A stretch of 64,000 nt of DNA, from the NCBI GenBank assembly GCA_964626965.1, contig CAZVHB010000005.1, positions 1 to 64,000 of the forward strand, given 5' to 3'. The notes beneath the pieces were generated by a model. That model did no database searches and had not been told where the DNA came from. It saw nothing but the letters and a program-made list of their open reading frames with translations. The stretch's first letter is position 1. Each line of letters opens with the position of its first letter. Positions 1 to 8,224 of this stretch are shown in pieces. This DNA comes from CAZEPT01 sp964626965. GTDB taxonomy: Bacteria > Patescibacteriota > Minisyncoccia > Phycocordibacterales > UBA9973. Position numbers and translations under genes: made by a program.

Positions 1-19
1 GTCTGCCGGTTTTTTAGAA

Positions 20-91
20 CTACTTTTTAGGTTCTTTTGCTTTCTTTGGTTTTTTCACATCTTTACGTTGTGATGAATTTCCTTTTGCCAT
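20..91 (-). CDS. 23-residue lysine-rich micro-protein
   Basis: A short frame runs from ATG at 91 to TAG at 20-22. The product starts MAKGNSSQRKDVKKPKK and is almost entirely polar and basic. Similar short proteins of the form MAKG-N-polar-KK-P-KK occur in many bacterial genomes and are usually unannotated. No function can be assigned; nucleic-acid contact would be the simplest guess from charge. It could also be chance coding, since the frame is short, but its composition is strongly biased and it has a clean start and stop. Confidence 0.45.
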   Translation of the reverse strand: MAKGNSSQRKDVKKPKKAKEPKK

Positions 92-158
92 AATATTTTA
101 TCTAGATTATTCTAATGCTTTTATTTTAGCAAGAGAGAGTTTTTATAGCAATAAAAAA

Positions 159-188
159 AACTGTAACGTTTTATTGTTACAGTTTTAA
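159..188 (-). terminator. Bidirectional intrinsic terminator
   Basis: A perfect 11-bp stem (159-169 with 178-188) closes an 8-nt loop, with A and T runs on both sides. It lies 6 nt beyond the stop of the 96-residue gene and can stop transcription from either side. Confidence 0.75.
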
Positions 189-193
189 CTACA

Positions 194-484
194 TTAGCAA
201 TAGCATTCACAGGCTTTTAACATTTCGTCTCGATATTCTGCAAATTTTTGCATATCTTCTTTCTCATTTTTTTCATACATTAATTTCACTGGCAAAATTT
301 CTTTTGCTTTTTTTTGAAGTGAATTTAATATTTCAGTATCTAAAATTCCACAAACCCGTCCTTCATTAGAAATATCCTCGATTTTTGTAATATCATTAGT
401 AGTCATTGTATAAAGTACATCACTTGCAAATTTTGCTTTTGCTTGTTTTCCTGAAAGACCCCTGAAAGTAGATACATTTTCCAT
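194..484 (-). CDS. Hypothetical protein, 96 aa, Cys-containing C-terminus
   Basis: Not recognised. The product is soluble, with no signal peptide or membrane segment, and ends in CECYC, three cysteines in the last five residues, with another Cys mid-chain (RVCGILD). A lysine/glutamate-rich helical stretch covers about residues 55-85. The gene is a single transcription unit: a strong promoter with a 17-bp spacer lies at 573-601, a long leader contains a perfect hairpin, and an intrinsic terminator follows the stop. The start codon is preceded by an A-rich tract with no Shine-Dalgarno sequence. The terminal cysteines could bind metal, but that is a guess. Confidence 0.6.
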   Translation of the reverse strand: MENVSTFRGLSGKQAKAKFASDVLYTMTTNDITKIEDISNEGRVCGILDTEILNSLQKKAKEILPVKLMYEKNEKEDMQKFAEYRDEMLKACECYC

Positions 485-497
485 TTTTTTTATTTTA

Positions 498-540
498 ATT
501 AGTTACCACAAACCCCCAGTCAGAATTTCTGGTAACTAAT
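498..540 (-). promoter_or_regulatory. 5' leader hairpin of the 96-aa gene
   Basis: An 11-bp perfect inverted repeat (498-508 with 530-540) surrounds a 21-nt loop that on the transcript carries a run of five G. It lies 13 nt before the ATG inside the 5' leader and may act on translation or mRNA stability. No known riboswitch class was recognised. Confidence 0.45.
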
Positions 541-572
541 CAAAATCTTTTAAAGAACTTCATCTCGAGTAT

Positions 573-601
573 ATAATAGCATATTATATATAAAAAGTCA
601 A
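573..601 (-). promoter_or_regulatory. Sigma-70-type promoter for the 96-aa gene
   Basis: On the minus strand TTGACT (596-601), a 17-nt spacer and TATTAT (573-578). The predicted transcript has a leader of roughly 80 nt including the 498-540 hairpin. Confidence 0.7.
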
Positions 602-609
602 TACTATAT

Positions 610-635
610 AAAAAGCCCTATTTCTAAGGCTTTTT
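610..635 (-). terminator. gapA terminator
   Basis: An 8-bp stem with GGCC-core ends (610-617 with 628-635) is flanked by A and T runs, 21 nt beyond the gapA stop codon. Confidence 0.65.
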
Positions 636-656
636 ATGAAACGTATTTAAACTTAT

Positions 657-1709
657 TTATTTAATAGTCTTCCCTGTCTTCACCACATGCTCTACGAGCG
701 TATGAGTATACCCTGCTTCGTTGTCATACCATGCGAGAACTTTGACGAGATTGCCGTCTACAACGCGAGTCATAGCGAGGTCAGCGATACATGGAACTGT
801 TGCACCGAGGATGTCAGTTGAGACAAGTGGTTCGTCAGTGACTTGAAATGTCGGCTTCCAATGGTCGCTTTTTGCAGCGTCGCGGAGGATTTGGTTGATC
901 TCTTCGGCTGTTGTATTTCTACTTGCAATAAAAGTAACATCGACAATAGAGCCAGACGGTACCGGAACACGTAGTGATATTCCATCGAACTTCCCTTTCA
1001 ATTTTGGATAGACATCAGTAACTGCAATCGCTGCACCAGTTGAAGATGGGACGATATTTTGTGCTGCACCACGACCTTCACGGAGGTCTTTCTTGCTTGG
1101 GCCATCAACAAGAGATTGTGACGCTGTGTATGCGTGTGTAGTCGAGAGCATTGCTTTTTCGATACCGATAGATTGGTCGAGGATTGCAATCACCGGAGTC
1201 GCACCGTTTGTGGTACAAGAAGCGTTTGAAGTAATATCTACAGTACCAAACTTTTCTTCATTCACACCAAGGAGGATCATCTCACCTTTGATAGATGTAT
1301 CTGCACCAACTTTTGCTGGAGCTGATATCACAACTTTCTTTGCGCCGGCTTCTATGTGTCCGTGAGCTTTGTCGTATTCAGTAAAGAAGCCAGTAGATTC
1401 AACAACAACTTCTACGCCATTTGCGCCCCAAGGAATATTCTTTGGTTCTTTTTCAGCAAATACCAATAAATCTTTTGTTTTTATTCCATCAGTGACGTGC
1501 AACACTCCACCAATCCCGTTTTCGTTTTTTGTAAACGTGACATTGAGTTTATCATCTCGGTACACACTATCGTATTTCAACAAGTACGCCATACTTTCAA
1601 ATGAACCGAGGTCATTGATAGCAACTACTTCTAAATCATCTCGATGCCATGCTATTTTATAAAATGAGCGACCGATTCGGCCAAAACCGTTTATTCCTAC
1701 TTTAATCAT
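657..1709 (-). CDS. gapA: Type I glyceraldehyde-3-phosphate dehydrogenase
   Basis: Oxidative phosphorylation of glyceraldehyde 3-phosphate to 1,3-bisphosphoglycerate in glycolysis. The 350 residues start with the Rossmann motif INGFGRIGR (residues 6-14). The catalytic Cys is about residue 165 in SNASCTTN and the paired His about 192 in STTHAYT. Asp in AINDL (about residue 32) suggests NAD preference, which is family knowledge. The length is slightly above the usual 335. The gene is monocistronic. A TATAAT box at 1718-1723 lies only 8 nt from the ATG, so the mRNA has almost no leader. A repeat of family A sits upstream. Confidence 0.97.
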   Translation of the reverse strand: MIKVGINGFGRIGRSFYKIAWHRDDLEVVAINDLGSFESMAYLLKYDSVYRDDKLNVTFTKNENGIGGVLHVTDGIKTKDLLVFAEKEPKNIPWGANGVEVVVESTGFFTEYDKAHGHIEAGAKKVVISAPAKVGADTSIKGEMILLGVNEEKFGTVDITSNASCTTNGATPVIAILDQSIGIEKAMLSTTHAYTASQSLVDGPSKKDLREGRGAAQNIVPSSTGAAIAVTDVYPKLKGKFDGISLRVPVPSGSIVDVTFIASRNTTAEEINQILRDAAKSDHWKPTFQVTDEPLVSTDILGATVPCIADLAMTRVVDGNLVKVLAWYDNEAGYTHTLVEHVVKTGKTIK

Positions 1710-1803
1710 ATGAATCCATTATACAAAGTATTCCAGTAAATCCAAATCTTTGCGTTTTGTGATACAGGATGAGATGAATTACTCTGCAAGAGAGTATACC
1801 CTG

Positions 1804-1873
1804 GGGGTACTTGATCCGGTACCCAGTTGTACTCATTTCAAAATCCTAGATTCCGGATCAAGTCCGGAATGAC
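1804..1873. repeat. Family A palindromic repeat (REP-like), copy 1
   Basis: The right arm contains GATTCCGGATC and GTCCGGAATGACA; the left arm carries the partly inverted TTGATCCGG. Related copies are at 5256-5332, 8073-8157 and 13551-13627, and a half copy lies in a gene at 36357-36387. This copy sits between gapA and the divergent membrane-protein gene. Confidence 0.8.
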
Positions 1874-1939
1874 ACCATGCTGTGAATTTCTACCAGCAAA
1901 AAACTTTAAACTAAAAACTATCTAGTGTATACTTTATCT

Positions 1940-2326
1940 ATGCTTAAAAAAGTTTTTGTATATCTTTTACGAATGGGGGTTGGATTTTATTTCGCGTATC
2001 CAGCTGTTCAGCTTTTTATGAAAGGTGCACCAACAAATCTTTCAAACACAATTTACCAATGCGTGAATACATTCTACCCACAATTTTCCTCAGGGAATGT
2101 TTGGATGATAACTACTATTTTCTTTATTGTACTAGGACTCATGATTGCATTTTGGAAAACACCAATGTCTTGGATTTCTTTTGGTATTATTATTCTCTGT
2201 TTCCAACTCGCCACAACACAAGTCTGGGCACTCTCAATGCTCATGCAGGTGATACCAGTACTTCTTGTCTCTATCGCGCTCGCTATCTACTACGCCAAAA
2301 ATGAATTTGGGTATCATAGAGGGTAA
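1940..2326 (+). CDS. Small four-helix membrane protein, DoxX-like
   Basis: About 128 residues with four hydrophobic segments (around 6-26, 50-70, 75-92 and 98-118 from the ATG at 1940) and a short basic start MLKKV. The overall plan resembles DoxX/DoxD-type small membrane proteins, but no diagnostic motif is visible, so the role is open. A GTG at 1925 is in frame, but TATACT at 1928-1933 ends exactly 6 nt before the ATG at 1940. That fits a leaderless mRNA starting at this ATG and rules out the GTG. A shared palindromic terminator follows. Confidence 0.65.
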   Translation: MLKKVFVYLLRMGVGFYFAYPAVQLFMKGAPTNLSNTIYQCVNTFYPQFSSGNVWMITTIFFIVLGLMIAFWKTPMSWISFGIIILCFQLATTQVWALSMLMQVIPVLLVSIALAIYYAKNEFGYHRG

Positions 2327-2350
2327 GTAGTAAATCACTAACTAATTCCT

Positions 2351-2392
2351 GAAATAAAAAAAACAACTCAATTAAGTTGTTTTTTTTATTTC
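2351..2392. terminator. Bidirectional terminator between convergent genes
   Basis: An 18-bp perfect stem with a 6-nt loop and A8/T8 arms. It overlaps the stop codon of the minus-strand hydrolase gene (2386-2388) and serves both converging genes. Confidence 0.85.
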
Positions 2393-2952
2393 AAACACTC
2401 CTCGAGTAATTCAGGAAATTTTTCTGTTTTCATGTCGTTGATACAAAAATGGCCGTAGTTTTGAAATTCAACAACGTTAATATCTTTTACTTTTTTTACA
2501 ATCTCTTTTATGCTTTGTTGGACAACATCCATATCATCAGTAGAAGAAAACAGTGTTATTCCGTTTGTTTTGGAAACTAGATCAGAATCTAATTCAAAAT
2601 CAAACATACCAGTAGTAAGTTCCTTTTCTGTATCTATCCACGGTGCAACGAGTACCACTTTTCCCACCTTTACATTATTTTCACTTAAATATCGCAATAT
2701 TAATCCACCGCCACAGCTATGACCGACGAGAATTGTATTCTCATTTATAGGGAAATATTCAAGTACCCTTTTCCAATCCTCATATACAGGATTATAAGGT
2801 ATAGGCATTTCTGGTGTTTGTGCAAGAATATCTTTCAAGACTAATTGTCTTTGCAACCAAGGTGCCCAATGCGCATTTGAATTTGCTGGAAATTCAGGAT
2901 TATAATGAGATTCCTTACTCGGCATTCCACTTATGATAATTGCTGTTTTCAT
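2386..2952 (-). CDS. RBBP9/YdeN-family alpha/beta hydrolase
   Basis: A 188-residue cytoplasmic serine hydrolase of the RBBP9/YdeN type. The opening strand KTAIIISGMP leads to the short family-typical region ahead of NAHWAPWLQ. The nucleophile Ser lies in GHSCGGG (about residue 78-84), the acid is probably in STDDMDV, and the catalytic His is in NYGHF near the C-terminus. The substrate is unknown for the family. It lies 4 nt downstream of the HIT gene on the same strand, so the two are probably co-transcribed. The stop codon falls inside the shared terminator. Confidence 0.85.
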   Translation of the reverse strand: MKTAIIISGMPSKESHYNPEFPANSNAHWAPWLQRQLVLKDILAQTPEMPIPYNPVYEDWKRVLEYFPINENTILVGHSCGGGLILRYLSENNVKVGKVVLVAPWIDTEKELTTGMFDFELDSDLVSKTNGITLFSSTDDMDVVQQSIKEIVKKVKDINVVEFQNYGHFCINDMKTEKFPELLEECLK

Positions 2953-2956
2953 AAAA

Positions 2957-3376
2957 TTATTTCAACAAGTTAGTAACTGCTTGTAATTCTTCTTCTGGAC
3001 TATCTTCTCGAGGTCCTGGTCTGTAGAGAAATTGGCGTGGTTCGTATTCCAAAATACCAGTATCACCTTCTTTTCGTCCAACAACATGCAAGTGAAAGTG
3101 CGGAACAGATTGTCCGGCTACTTTTCCATCATTCCAAGCAAAATTAAATCCGGTGTACTCAAAAACTTCTTGGAGTTTTTTCATCGCGAGTACTCGGAGC
3201 TCCTCAATCGCATTTTTTTCTTCTTGAGTTAAATCTTCATATTTCAAAACTTCCCGTCTTGGAATAATGAGCGTATGTCCGACAGTAATTGGAATATTTG
3301 TAAGAAACGCAAAAGCAAGCTCGTTTTCGAGGAACGCACGTTCTTTTATTTGTGGTAATTCTGTGAAGACTGACAT
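2957..3376 (-). CDS. HIT-family nucleotide hydrolase/transferase
   Basis: The histidine-triad motif is seen as HFHLHVVG with the middle His as expected nucleophile. HIT proteins hydrolyse dinucleoside polyphosphates or aminoacyl/phosphoramidate adducts of AMP; the exact substrate cannot be read here. The start is placed at ATG 3376 (MSVFTELPQIKERAF, 139 residues) because the longer frame would run into the next gene upstream, which stops at 3381. It lacks the N-terminal zinc site of some HIT enzymes. It sits in a tight minus-strand run with the PAP2-like and hydrolase genes. Confidence 0.92.
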   Translation of the reverse strand: MSVFTELPQIKERAFLENELAFAFLTNIPITVGHTLIIPRREVLKYEDLTQEEKNAIEELRVLAMKKLQEVFEYTGFNFAWNDGKVAGQSVPHFHLHVVGRKEGDTGILEYEPRQFLYRPGPREDSPEEELQAVTNLLK

Positions 3377-3380
3377 AATT

Positions 3381-3758
3381 TTATGCAATAAAAATAAATC
3401 CAATAACCAAACCAAGTATAATTCCACAAACTATATCAAAAAAAGTATGTCCTGAAATGTCTAAAACTTGAATATTAGAGCCACGCATTATTTCGCGCTT
3501 TCTATCTGCAACTAAATTATACATAAATATAATTGATACAACACAAGAAAACATAAAAATTGGACTCATTCCTAAATCTTTATAAAGAAGCACCAAGTTA
3601 CTTACTAAAATAGCTGAATGGGTACTCGGTGCACCAGTAGCCCAAATAAACACCCATAAAAGATTCTTACTATCTTTGGTCTTAGAAAAATATCTAACTA
3701 GAAATTTAATAGTCTGACTAGTAAAAAGACTTATGAGTGTGATATATAGATAGTTCAT
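3381..3758 (-). CDS. Divergent PAP2-family (DUF212/YuiD) membrane protein
   Basis: The 125 residues include GAPSTHSA (about 43-50) and DISGHTFFDIVCGIILG near the C-terminus. These match the phosphate-binding Ser-His and His-Asp motifs of the DUF212/YuiD branch of acid-phosphatase/haloperoxidase-like proteins. Four hydrophobic segments are visible. The family is a membrane phosphatase by fold, and lipid phosphate substrates are assumed rather than shown. It starts 18 nt after the gatB stop and ends 4 nt before the HIT start, indicating an operon. Confidence 0.85.
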   Translation of the reverse strand: MNYLYITLISLFTSQTIKFLVRYFSKTKDSKNLLWVFIWATGAPSTHSAILVSNLVLLYKDLGMSPIFMFSCVVSIIFMYNLVADRKREIMRGSNIQVLDISGHTFFDIVCGIILGLVIGFIFIA

Positions 3759-3776
3759 TTTAGTAATTTAGAATTT

Positions 3777-5213
3777 TTAATTCTTGAGGATTCCTTCAAG
3801 GACTTCTTTTGCCATTTGAGGATTTGCGGAGCCTTTACTTTCTTTCATAAATTGTCCCACGAGGAACATGATGACGGATTCTTTACCCGCTTTGTATTCA
3901 ACAACGACTTTTTCATTTTCATCAAGCACTTTTTGACCCATAGCTTTTAACGCTTCAGGATCATTTTTTTGAATAAGTCCACGTTCTTCAGCTACTTCTT
4001 TTACTGTTTTAGTAAATGAATGCATTTCAGGAAGGAGGTCTTTTGCTGTTCGAGAAGAGATTTCGTTTTTTGTGAGGAGTTCAATGAGTTCCACAAACTG
4101 CTCTTCTTTTGGAAATACAAAATTACTATCTTTCTTCTGAAGACCAAGGAGGTCAGAAATAATATAGTTTGATGCGAGCTGGATTTTTGTTTTATCTTCG
4201 TTCAACAATTTTGCAATTGTTTCAAAATATTTTTCGAGTTCTACGTCGGTCACAAAAATTTCCACATCCTCAGCCTTAATACCATAGGCTTCTTGGTAAC
4301 GAATACGCTTTGCATCTGGAAGTTCAGGAAGGTTTTTACGGAGTTCCGGTATGTCGAACAATTCTTTCAAAACGATTTTTGGAAGATCTGGATCAGGGAA
4401 ATATCGATACTCTTCAGCAACTTCTTTACTTCTTTGTGAGAACGTCGCATTTTTGTTTTCATCCCACCCGCGAGTTTCTTTGATGATTTCACTTTGACGG
4501 CCTTCTTCCCAGAGCTTGGTCATGCGAGCGATTTCGTACTCGGCTGCTTTCTCGGCTGCTTTGAATGAGTTGATGTTTTTTACTTCAACTGGTACACCAA
4601 AATTATCAGGATCTGGTGAGATAGAGATGTTCACCTCGACACGCATCTGACCTTTCTCCATGTTTGCATCAGATACACCGAGATAACGCAAAATAAGCTG
4701 AAGTTCTTTTGCAAACTTACCAACTTCACTTGGGTTGTGAATCACTGGCTCTGTGACGAGTTCCATGAGTGGTACACCTGCACGATTAAAATCAACGAGT
4801 GATTTTGTCGGATCTTGGTCGTGTTTTGATGTCGCTGTATCTTCTTCTAAGTGAATACGAGTGATTTTTACACCGGCAAGTTCCCCGCCGAAAACGATAG
4901 GAAATTTATACTGACTGATCTGATACGCTTTTGGAATATCTGGGTAGAAATAGTTCTTACGATCAAATTCAGAAAATTCGTCGTTTATATTTGCACCAAT
5001 AGCGAGCCCAACACGCACCACAGACTCTACTGCTTTTTTATTGATAACAGGAAGTGACCCAGGTTGTGCTGTACAGACTGGGCAAATATTTGTATTTGGA
5101 GTTTTTTCTTCAGGGTCGTTTTTACACCCGCAGAACATTTTACTCAACGTATTGAGTTCGGCGTGTATTTCAAGACCGATTGTTGTATAGTAGGTTTTTG
5201 TATTTTCTTGCAT
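3777..5213 (-). CDS. gatB: Aspartyl/glutamyl-tRNA amidotransferase subunit B
   Basis: GatB is the kinase/tRNA-binding subunit of the GatCAB complex, which converts Glu-tRNA(Gln) and Asp-tRNA(Asn) to the amide forms. The 478 residues open with GLEIHAELNT and the Zn-binding pair CGC...CPVC (about residues 28-46). HLEEDTATSKHD, FNRAGVPLMELVTEP and the C-terminal YqeY-like domain follow. Length is normal. GatA and GatC are not in this window, while a YqeY paralogue lies at 7579-8022. A family A repeat separates it from obg upstream. Confidence 0.97.
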   Translation of the reverse strand: MQENTKTYYTTIGLEIHAELNTLSKMFCGCKNDPEEKTPNTNICPVCTAQPGSLPVINKKAVESVVRVGLAIGANINDEFSEFDRKNYFYPDIPKAYQISQYKFPIVFGGELAGVKITRIHLEEDTATSKHDQDPTKSLVDFNRAGVPLMELVTEPVIHNPSEVGKFAKELQLILRYLGVSDANMEKGQMRVEVNISISPDPDNFGVPVEVKNINSFKAAEKAAEYEIARMTKLWEEGRQSEIIKETRGWDENKNATFSQRSKEVAEEYRYFPDPDLPKIVLKELFDIPELRKNLPELPDAKRIRYQEAYGIKAEDVEIFVTDVELEKYFETIAKLLNEDKTKIQLASNYIISDLLGLQKKDSNFVFPKEEQFVELIELLTKNEISSRTAKDLLPEMHSFTKTVKEVAEERGLIQKNDPEALKAMGQKVLDENEKVVVEYKAGKESVIMFLVGQFMKESKGSANPQMAKEVLEGILKN

Positions 5214-5255
5214 ATATTGTTTATAGCATTTTTATGAGTATTTTTGAATTTAGGC

Positions 5256-5332
5256 TGTCATACCGGACTTGATCCGGTATCCAGGTTAACCACTACAGAA
5301 CTCTAGATTCCGGATCGGGGTCCGGAATGACA
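5256..5332. repeat. Family A palindromic repeat, copy 2
   Basis: It begins TGTCATACCGGACTTGATCC and ends GTCCGGAATGACA, giving two near-inverted arms around a variable centre. It fills the 129-bp space between gatB and obg. Confidence 0.85.
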
Positions 5333-5342
5333 ATACAAAATA

Positions 5343-6329
5343 TTATTCGTGCTTACTATCTTTATCTAATAATTGAGACAATGCCTGTCTAAATTCTGCA
5401 ATACTTTTATCATCAAAGAGTGATATTGTGTAAACTGCTTTATTGTGTTTTGAAATTTTCTTGACGATATCTTTAACTATTTTCTCGTCTACGAGATCTG
5501 TTTTTGTGAGGAGTACAATTTCTTCTTTTTCTTTTAAATCAAAACCGAAGTTTTCGAGTTCTTTTCGAATAGCGAGATATCTCTCTTCAACTGTTTCTGG
5601 TTCTTCAAGTGACACAAGGTGAATCATCTTTTGAGTTTTCTTGATGTGTTTCAAAAATTTTACACCGAGGCCTTTACCCTCACTTGCACCTTCAATAATC
5701 CCTGGAATATCAGCGATAACGTATCCGAAAAAATCTCCAAGGTTTGGTTCGAGTGTGGTAAATTGATAGTCACCAACTTTTGCACCAGCATTGGTGATTG
5801 AATTAATGAAACTTGATTTACCGGCATTTGGAAAACCGACGAGCCCGATATCTGCAAAGAGCTCAAGCTCGAGATGAAATACCCCATCTTCACCATATTC
5901 ACCTTTTGTAGATTTTTCTGGTGTTGTGTTGATAGAACTTTTGAAATGTTCATTACCATAACCACCTTTTCCACCTTTCAAGAGTGTTTCTCTCTGTCCT
6001 GCTTTTGTCAGTGTAACAGTATGACCTGTTTTTTTGTTGGTGATAATACTCCCAACAGGAAATTGGATAACGAGGTCATCGCCGTATTTTCCTTGTCGTG
6101 AGCGTCCTCCACCTTCACCACCATCTTCTGCTTTGAATTCTTTTTCGTGTTTATACTTCGTAAGAATGTGAACATTTTTGATTCCTTCTACACACAAATC
6201 CCCTCCTCGTCCGCCGTTTCCGCCATTTGGTCCACCTTTGGCGATGAATTTCTCATGTCGCCATCGTACTACTCCATCTCCACCTTTTCCTGCTCGCGCA
6301 TGGAAAGTCATTTCATCTATAAAAGCCAT
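5343..6329 (-). CDS. obg: Obg/CgtA GTPase
   Basis: A 50S-associated GTPase in late ribosome assembly. The Gly-rich Obg fold occupies residues 1-155, with GGPNGGNGGRGGD among its turns. The G domain has GFPNAGKSS (P-loop, about 165-173), ADIPGIIEGA (G3) and LTKTDL (G4). The 328 residues end soon after the G domain, so the C-terminal Obg extension is missing or minimal. It ends 11 nt before the family A repeat. The MYG1-like gene lies immediately upstream, with the obg start 3 nt after the MYG1 stop codon region, so translation may be coupled. Confidence 0.96.
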   Translation of the reverse strand: MAFIDEMTFHARAGKGGDGVVRWRHEKFIAKGGPNGGNGGRGGDLCVEGIKNVHILTKYKHEKEFKAEDGGEGGGRSRQGKYGDDLVIQFPVGSIITNKKTGHTVTLTKAGQRETLLKGGKGGYGNEHFKSSINTTPEKSTKGEYGEDGVFHLELELFADIGLVGFPNAGKSSFINSITNAGAKVGDYQFTTLEPNLGDFFGYVIADIPGIIEGASEGKGLGVKFLKHIKKTQKMIHLVSLEEPETVEERYLAIRKELENFGFDLKEKEEIVLLTKTDLVDEKIVKDIVKKISKHNKAVYTISLFDDKSIAEFRQALSQLLDKDSKHE

Positions 6330-6331
6330 AA

Positions 6332-7249
6332 TTAATTCTTGAGTGCCTTATTCGCAAGTGCGAGCACATCTTCTTTAGTTTTGCCGACACACATAAATAC
6401 ATTTTTATGACAAAAGAGCGCTCCTTTGACACCGGTTGCTTCTACCAGCGCTTCGTCACGAAGCCCTGACCATTCTTCCGGAAAATACTGACGTCTCTTG
6501 AAAAATTCGTTTGGTTTAACAGGCACACCTTCTGCTCCCCACAGACCATTGCGTCTTTGGTAAATTGCGATGAGTGGTTCAGGATATGCCGGAAGAATTC
6601 CTTCAAAAGGATATCGGTTTGAGAGAATAATAATATCTTTGTTTGGAGAAATATCGTAGTCGTGTTTTACAAGACGCTTTGCTTGTTCATAGCTCTCTGC
6701 TTTTTCTATTTCACGCTTAAGTAGATCTGCCGCAAAAGAAACAAGACTATTAAACTCAGTATCGAGATCAATTTCATCATCTTCATCCCATGCTGGCATG
6801 CGAGTCGCAAAAACATCTTGAATACTATATGGAAAAAGATTCTCGAATCGAGTGTCGTACGTTGTCACACCATTATCTCCAGCATCTATAGGCTGAGCTA
6901 TTTTCCTATCAAGACCTGCAAGTACTTCTGTTGTATTAGTCAAAATCGGTCCATAATGTTTCCAAACAAGTCCAAATGTCGCATAAGGAATACCGTTGTC
7001 ACGCACGCCAGCGCCTTCTGTCTGATGATGGTCATACATATTGCGAGCATGGTCATAGACACCACCAACATCGAGGATGTAGTCAGCCTTTGCGATAATT
7101 TCTTTTTCTCGGGTTCGGGTGATTACGATATTCCCTTTATGTACTAAATGAAGCACTGCGCATGCAAAAATATCGTCCGAGTGAAATCGGCCGTCGTGTA
7201 CTGCGATTGTGTATTTTTTAGTAAAGAGTGCACTCATATTAATATCCAA
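6332..7249 (-). CDS. MYG1 (UPF0160) family DHH-type phosphoesterase
   Basis: The protein carries the MYG1 signature: VHDGRFHSDD near residue 18-27, ILDVGG, and the DHH-like box YDHHQTEGAG. Eukaryotic MYG1 has been reported as a 3'-5' RNA exonuclease acting on organellar and nuclear RNA. A nuclease role on RNA is therefore inferred by family only. At 305 residues the length is usual. The start overlaps the end of the holin-like gene by 11 bp and the stop abuts obg, so it belongs to the yqeY-holin-MYG1-obg run. Confidence 0.9.
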   Translation of the reverse strand: MDINMSALFTKKYTIAVHDGRFHSDDIFACAVLHLVHKGNIVITRTREKEIIAKADYILDVGGVYDHARNMYDHHQTEGAGVRDNGIPYATFGLVWKHYGPILTNTTEVLAGLDRKIAQPIDAGDNGVTTYDTRFENLFPYSIQDVFATRMPAWDEDDEIDLDTEFNSLVSFAADLLKREIEKAESYEQAKRLVKHDYDISPNKDIIILSNRYPFEGILPAYPEPLIAIYQRRNGLWGAEGVPVKPNEFFKRRQYFPEEWSGLRDEALVEATGVKGALFCHKNVFMCVGKTKEDVLALANKALKN

Positions 7250-7577
7250 AAATGTGATTAACTATAGAAATAATAATAGAAGCGATGATTGCTGTCATAA
7301 ATGTCGCAATATCAAAACCAGCGACGTAGTATGCTGTTACGTACACAAATAGTCCGTTGATAATAAGAGAGAAAAGTCCGAGGGTAAAAATATTTATTGG
7401 AAGCGTGATAAGAGAAATAATTGGTTTGACGATAAGATACAAGAAAAAGAGCACAAGAGCGACAATAAGAATTGTCTTTACACTATTTACTCCAGTAATA
7501 GAAAAACCATTCAAATATTTTGAAAGAAGAAAAATGGTCGCAACAAGTACTACATATCTTAGGAGGAGTTTCATCAT
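7239..7577 (-). CDS. Phage-holin-4-2-type small membrane protein
   Basis: 112 residues with four hydrophobic helices. The segment VLFFLYLIVKPIISLITLPI followed by NIFTLGLFSLIINGL is characteristic of the Pfam family named Phage_holin_4_2. That family is common in chromosomes with no prophage nearby, and its cellular role is unknown. No lysis genes are near, so a true holin is unlikely. It overlaps MYG1 by 11 bp and follows the yqeY stop by 1 nt, indicating one operon. Confidence 0.85.
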   Translation of the reverse strand: MMKLLLRYVVLVATIFLLSKYLNGFSITGVNSVKTILIVALVLFFLYLIVKPIISLITLPINIFTLGLFSLIINGLFVYVTAYYVAGFDIATFMTAIIASIIISIVNHIFGY

Positions 7578-7578
7578 A

Positions 7579-8022
7579 TTACAAACTATCGATTATTTGT
7601 TTTACTAATTGACCATCAGCTTTACCTTTGAGCTCTTGCATGAGTGTTTTCATCACAAGACCTTTTTGAGTAGTATCCAAACCTTCTGCTTTTTTCGTAT
7701 CAATATATGCGCGAACTTCTGCTTCTGACATGAGTTTTGGGAGATACTCTTCAATATATGCGTACTGAGCTTCTTCTTCATTAGCGAGATCAATTCGCCC
7801 AGCATCTGTAAATTGCTGAATAGAATCTTTTCGTTGTTTTCCGAGGCGAGTAATAACCGCGAGTGTTTCTTCGTCGGTTAGTTCTTCATTTGGTTTTCGG
7901 CCTTTTGAAACAAGTTCATTCATGCACGCTGTGGTGATACTACGAAGCACCTCGAGCTTGATCGCTTCTTTTGCGAGCATTGCCGACTTGATATTTTCCT
8001 TTAATTGAGTGTGTAGTGACAT
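7579..8022 (-). CDS. yqeY: YqeY-like (GatB/YqeY domain) protein
   Basis: 147 residues, all alpha-helical, with the family pattern of LKENIKSAMLAKEAIKLEVL at the start, YIEEYLPKLMSEAEV and VMKTLMQELKGKADGQLV at the end. The domain is the same as the C-terminal tRNA-sensing domain of GatB. Free-standing copies are assumed to bind tRNA, though their function is unsettled. A TATAGT box lies 8 nt before the ATG, so the mRNA is nearly leaderless and this gene heads the run through obg. Confidence 0.93.
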   Translation of the reverse strand: MSLHTQLKENIKSAMLAKEAIKLEVLRSITTACMNELVSKGRKPNEELTDEETLAVITRLGKQRKDSIQQFTDAGRIDLANEEEAQYAYIEEYLPKLMSEAEVRAYIDTKKAEGLDTTQKGLVMKTLMQELKGKADGQLVKQIIDSL

Positions 8023-8072
8023 ATGGGTCTACTATACCATATTTTGTTTGATTATTTAAATAGAATGTGTCC

Positions 8073-8157
8073 TGTCACCCCGGACTCGATCCGGGGTCCA
8101 GGGTTATTTTGCAGAATACCCAATGTTCTGGATTCCGGATCGGGGTTCGGAATGACA
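8073..8157. repeat. Family A palindromic repeat, copy 3
   Basis: It starts TGTCACCCCGGACTCGATCC and ends TTCGGAATGACA, with the right arm GGATTCCGGATC. It lies between the divergent yqeY and exonuclease genes, outside their predicted -10 boxes. Confidence 0.85.
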
Positions 8158-8198
8158 ACAAAAATGCAAACCGAAAGTCCGCGTCTTTCTTTGTAATT

Positions 8199-8218
8199 TA
8201 GCATTTATAATTTATAAT
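8199..8218 (+). promoter_or_regulatory. Promoter of the exonuclease gene; copy of the priA-like promoter
   Basis: TATAAT at 8213-8218 stands exactly 6 nt before the ATG at 8225. The preceding bases (AATTTAGC, two mismatched bases, then TTTATAATTTATAATT) are nearly identical to 35414-35438 upstream of the priA-like gene. Confidence 0.6.
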
Positions 8219-8224
8219 TGTTGG

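Noticed and set aside
7239..7577. Prophage lysis module
   Set aside because: The holin-type protein belongs to a family common on chromosomes; no endolysin or structural phage genes are near.
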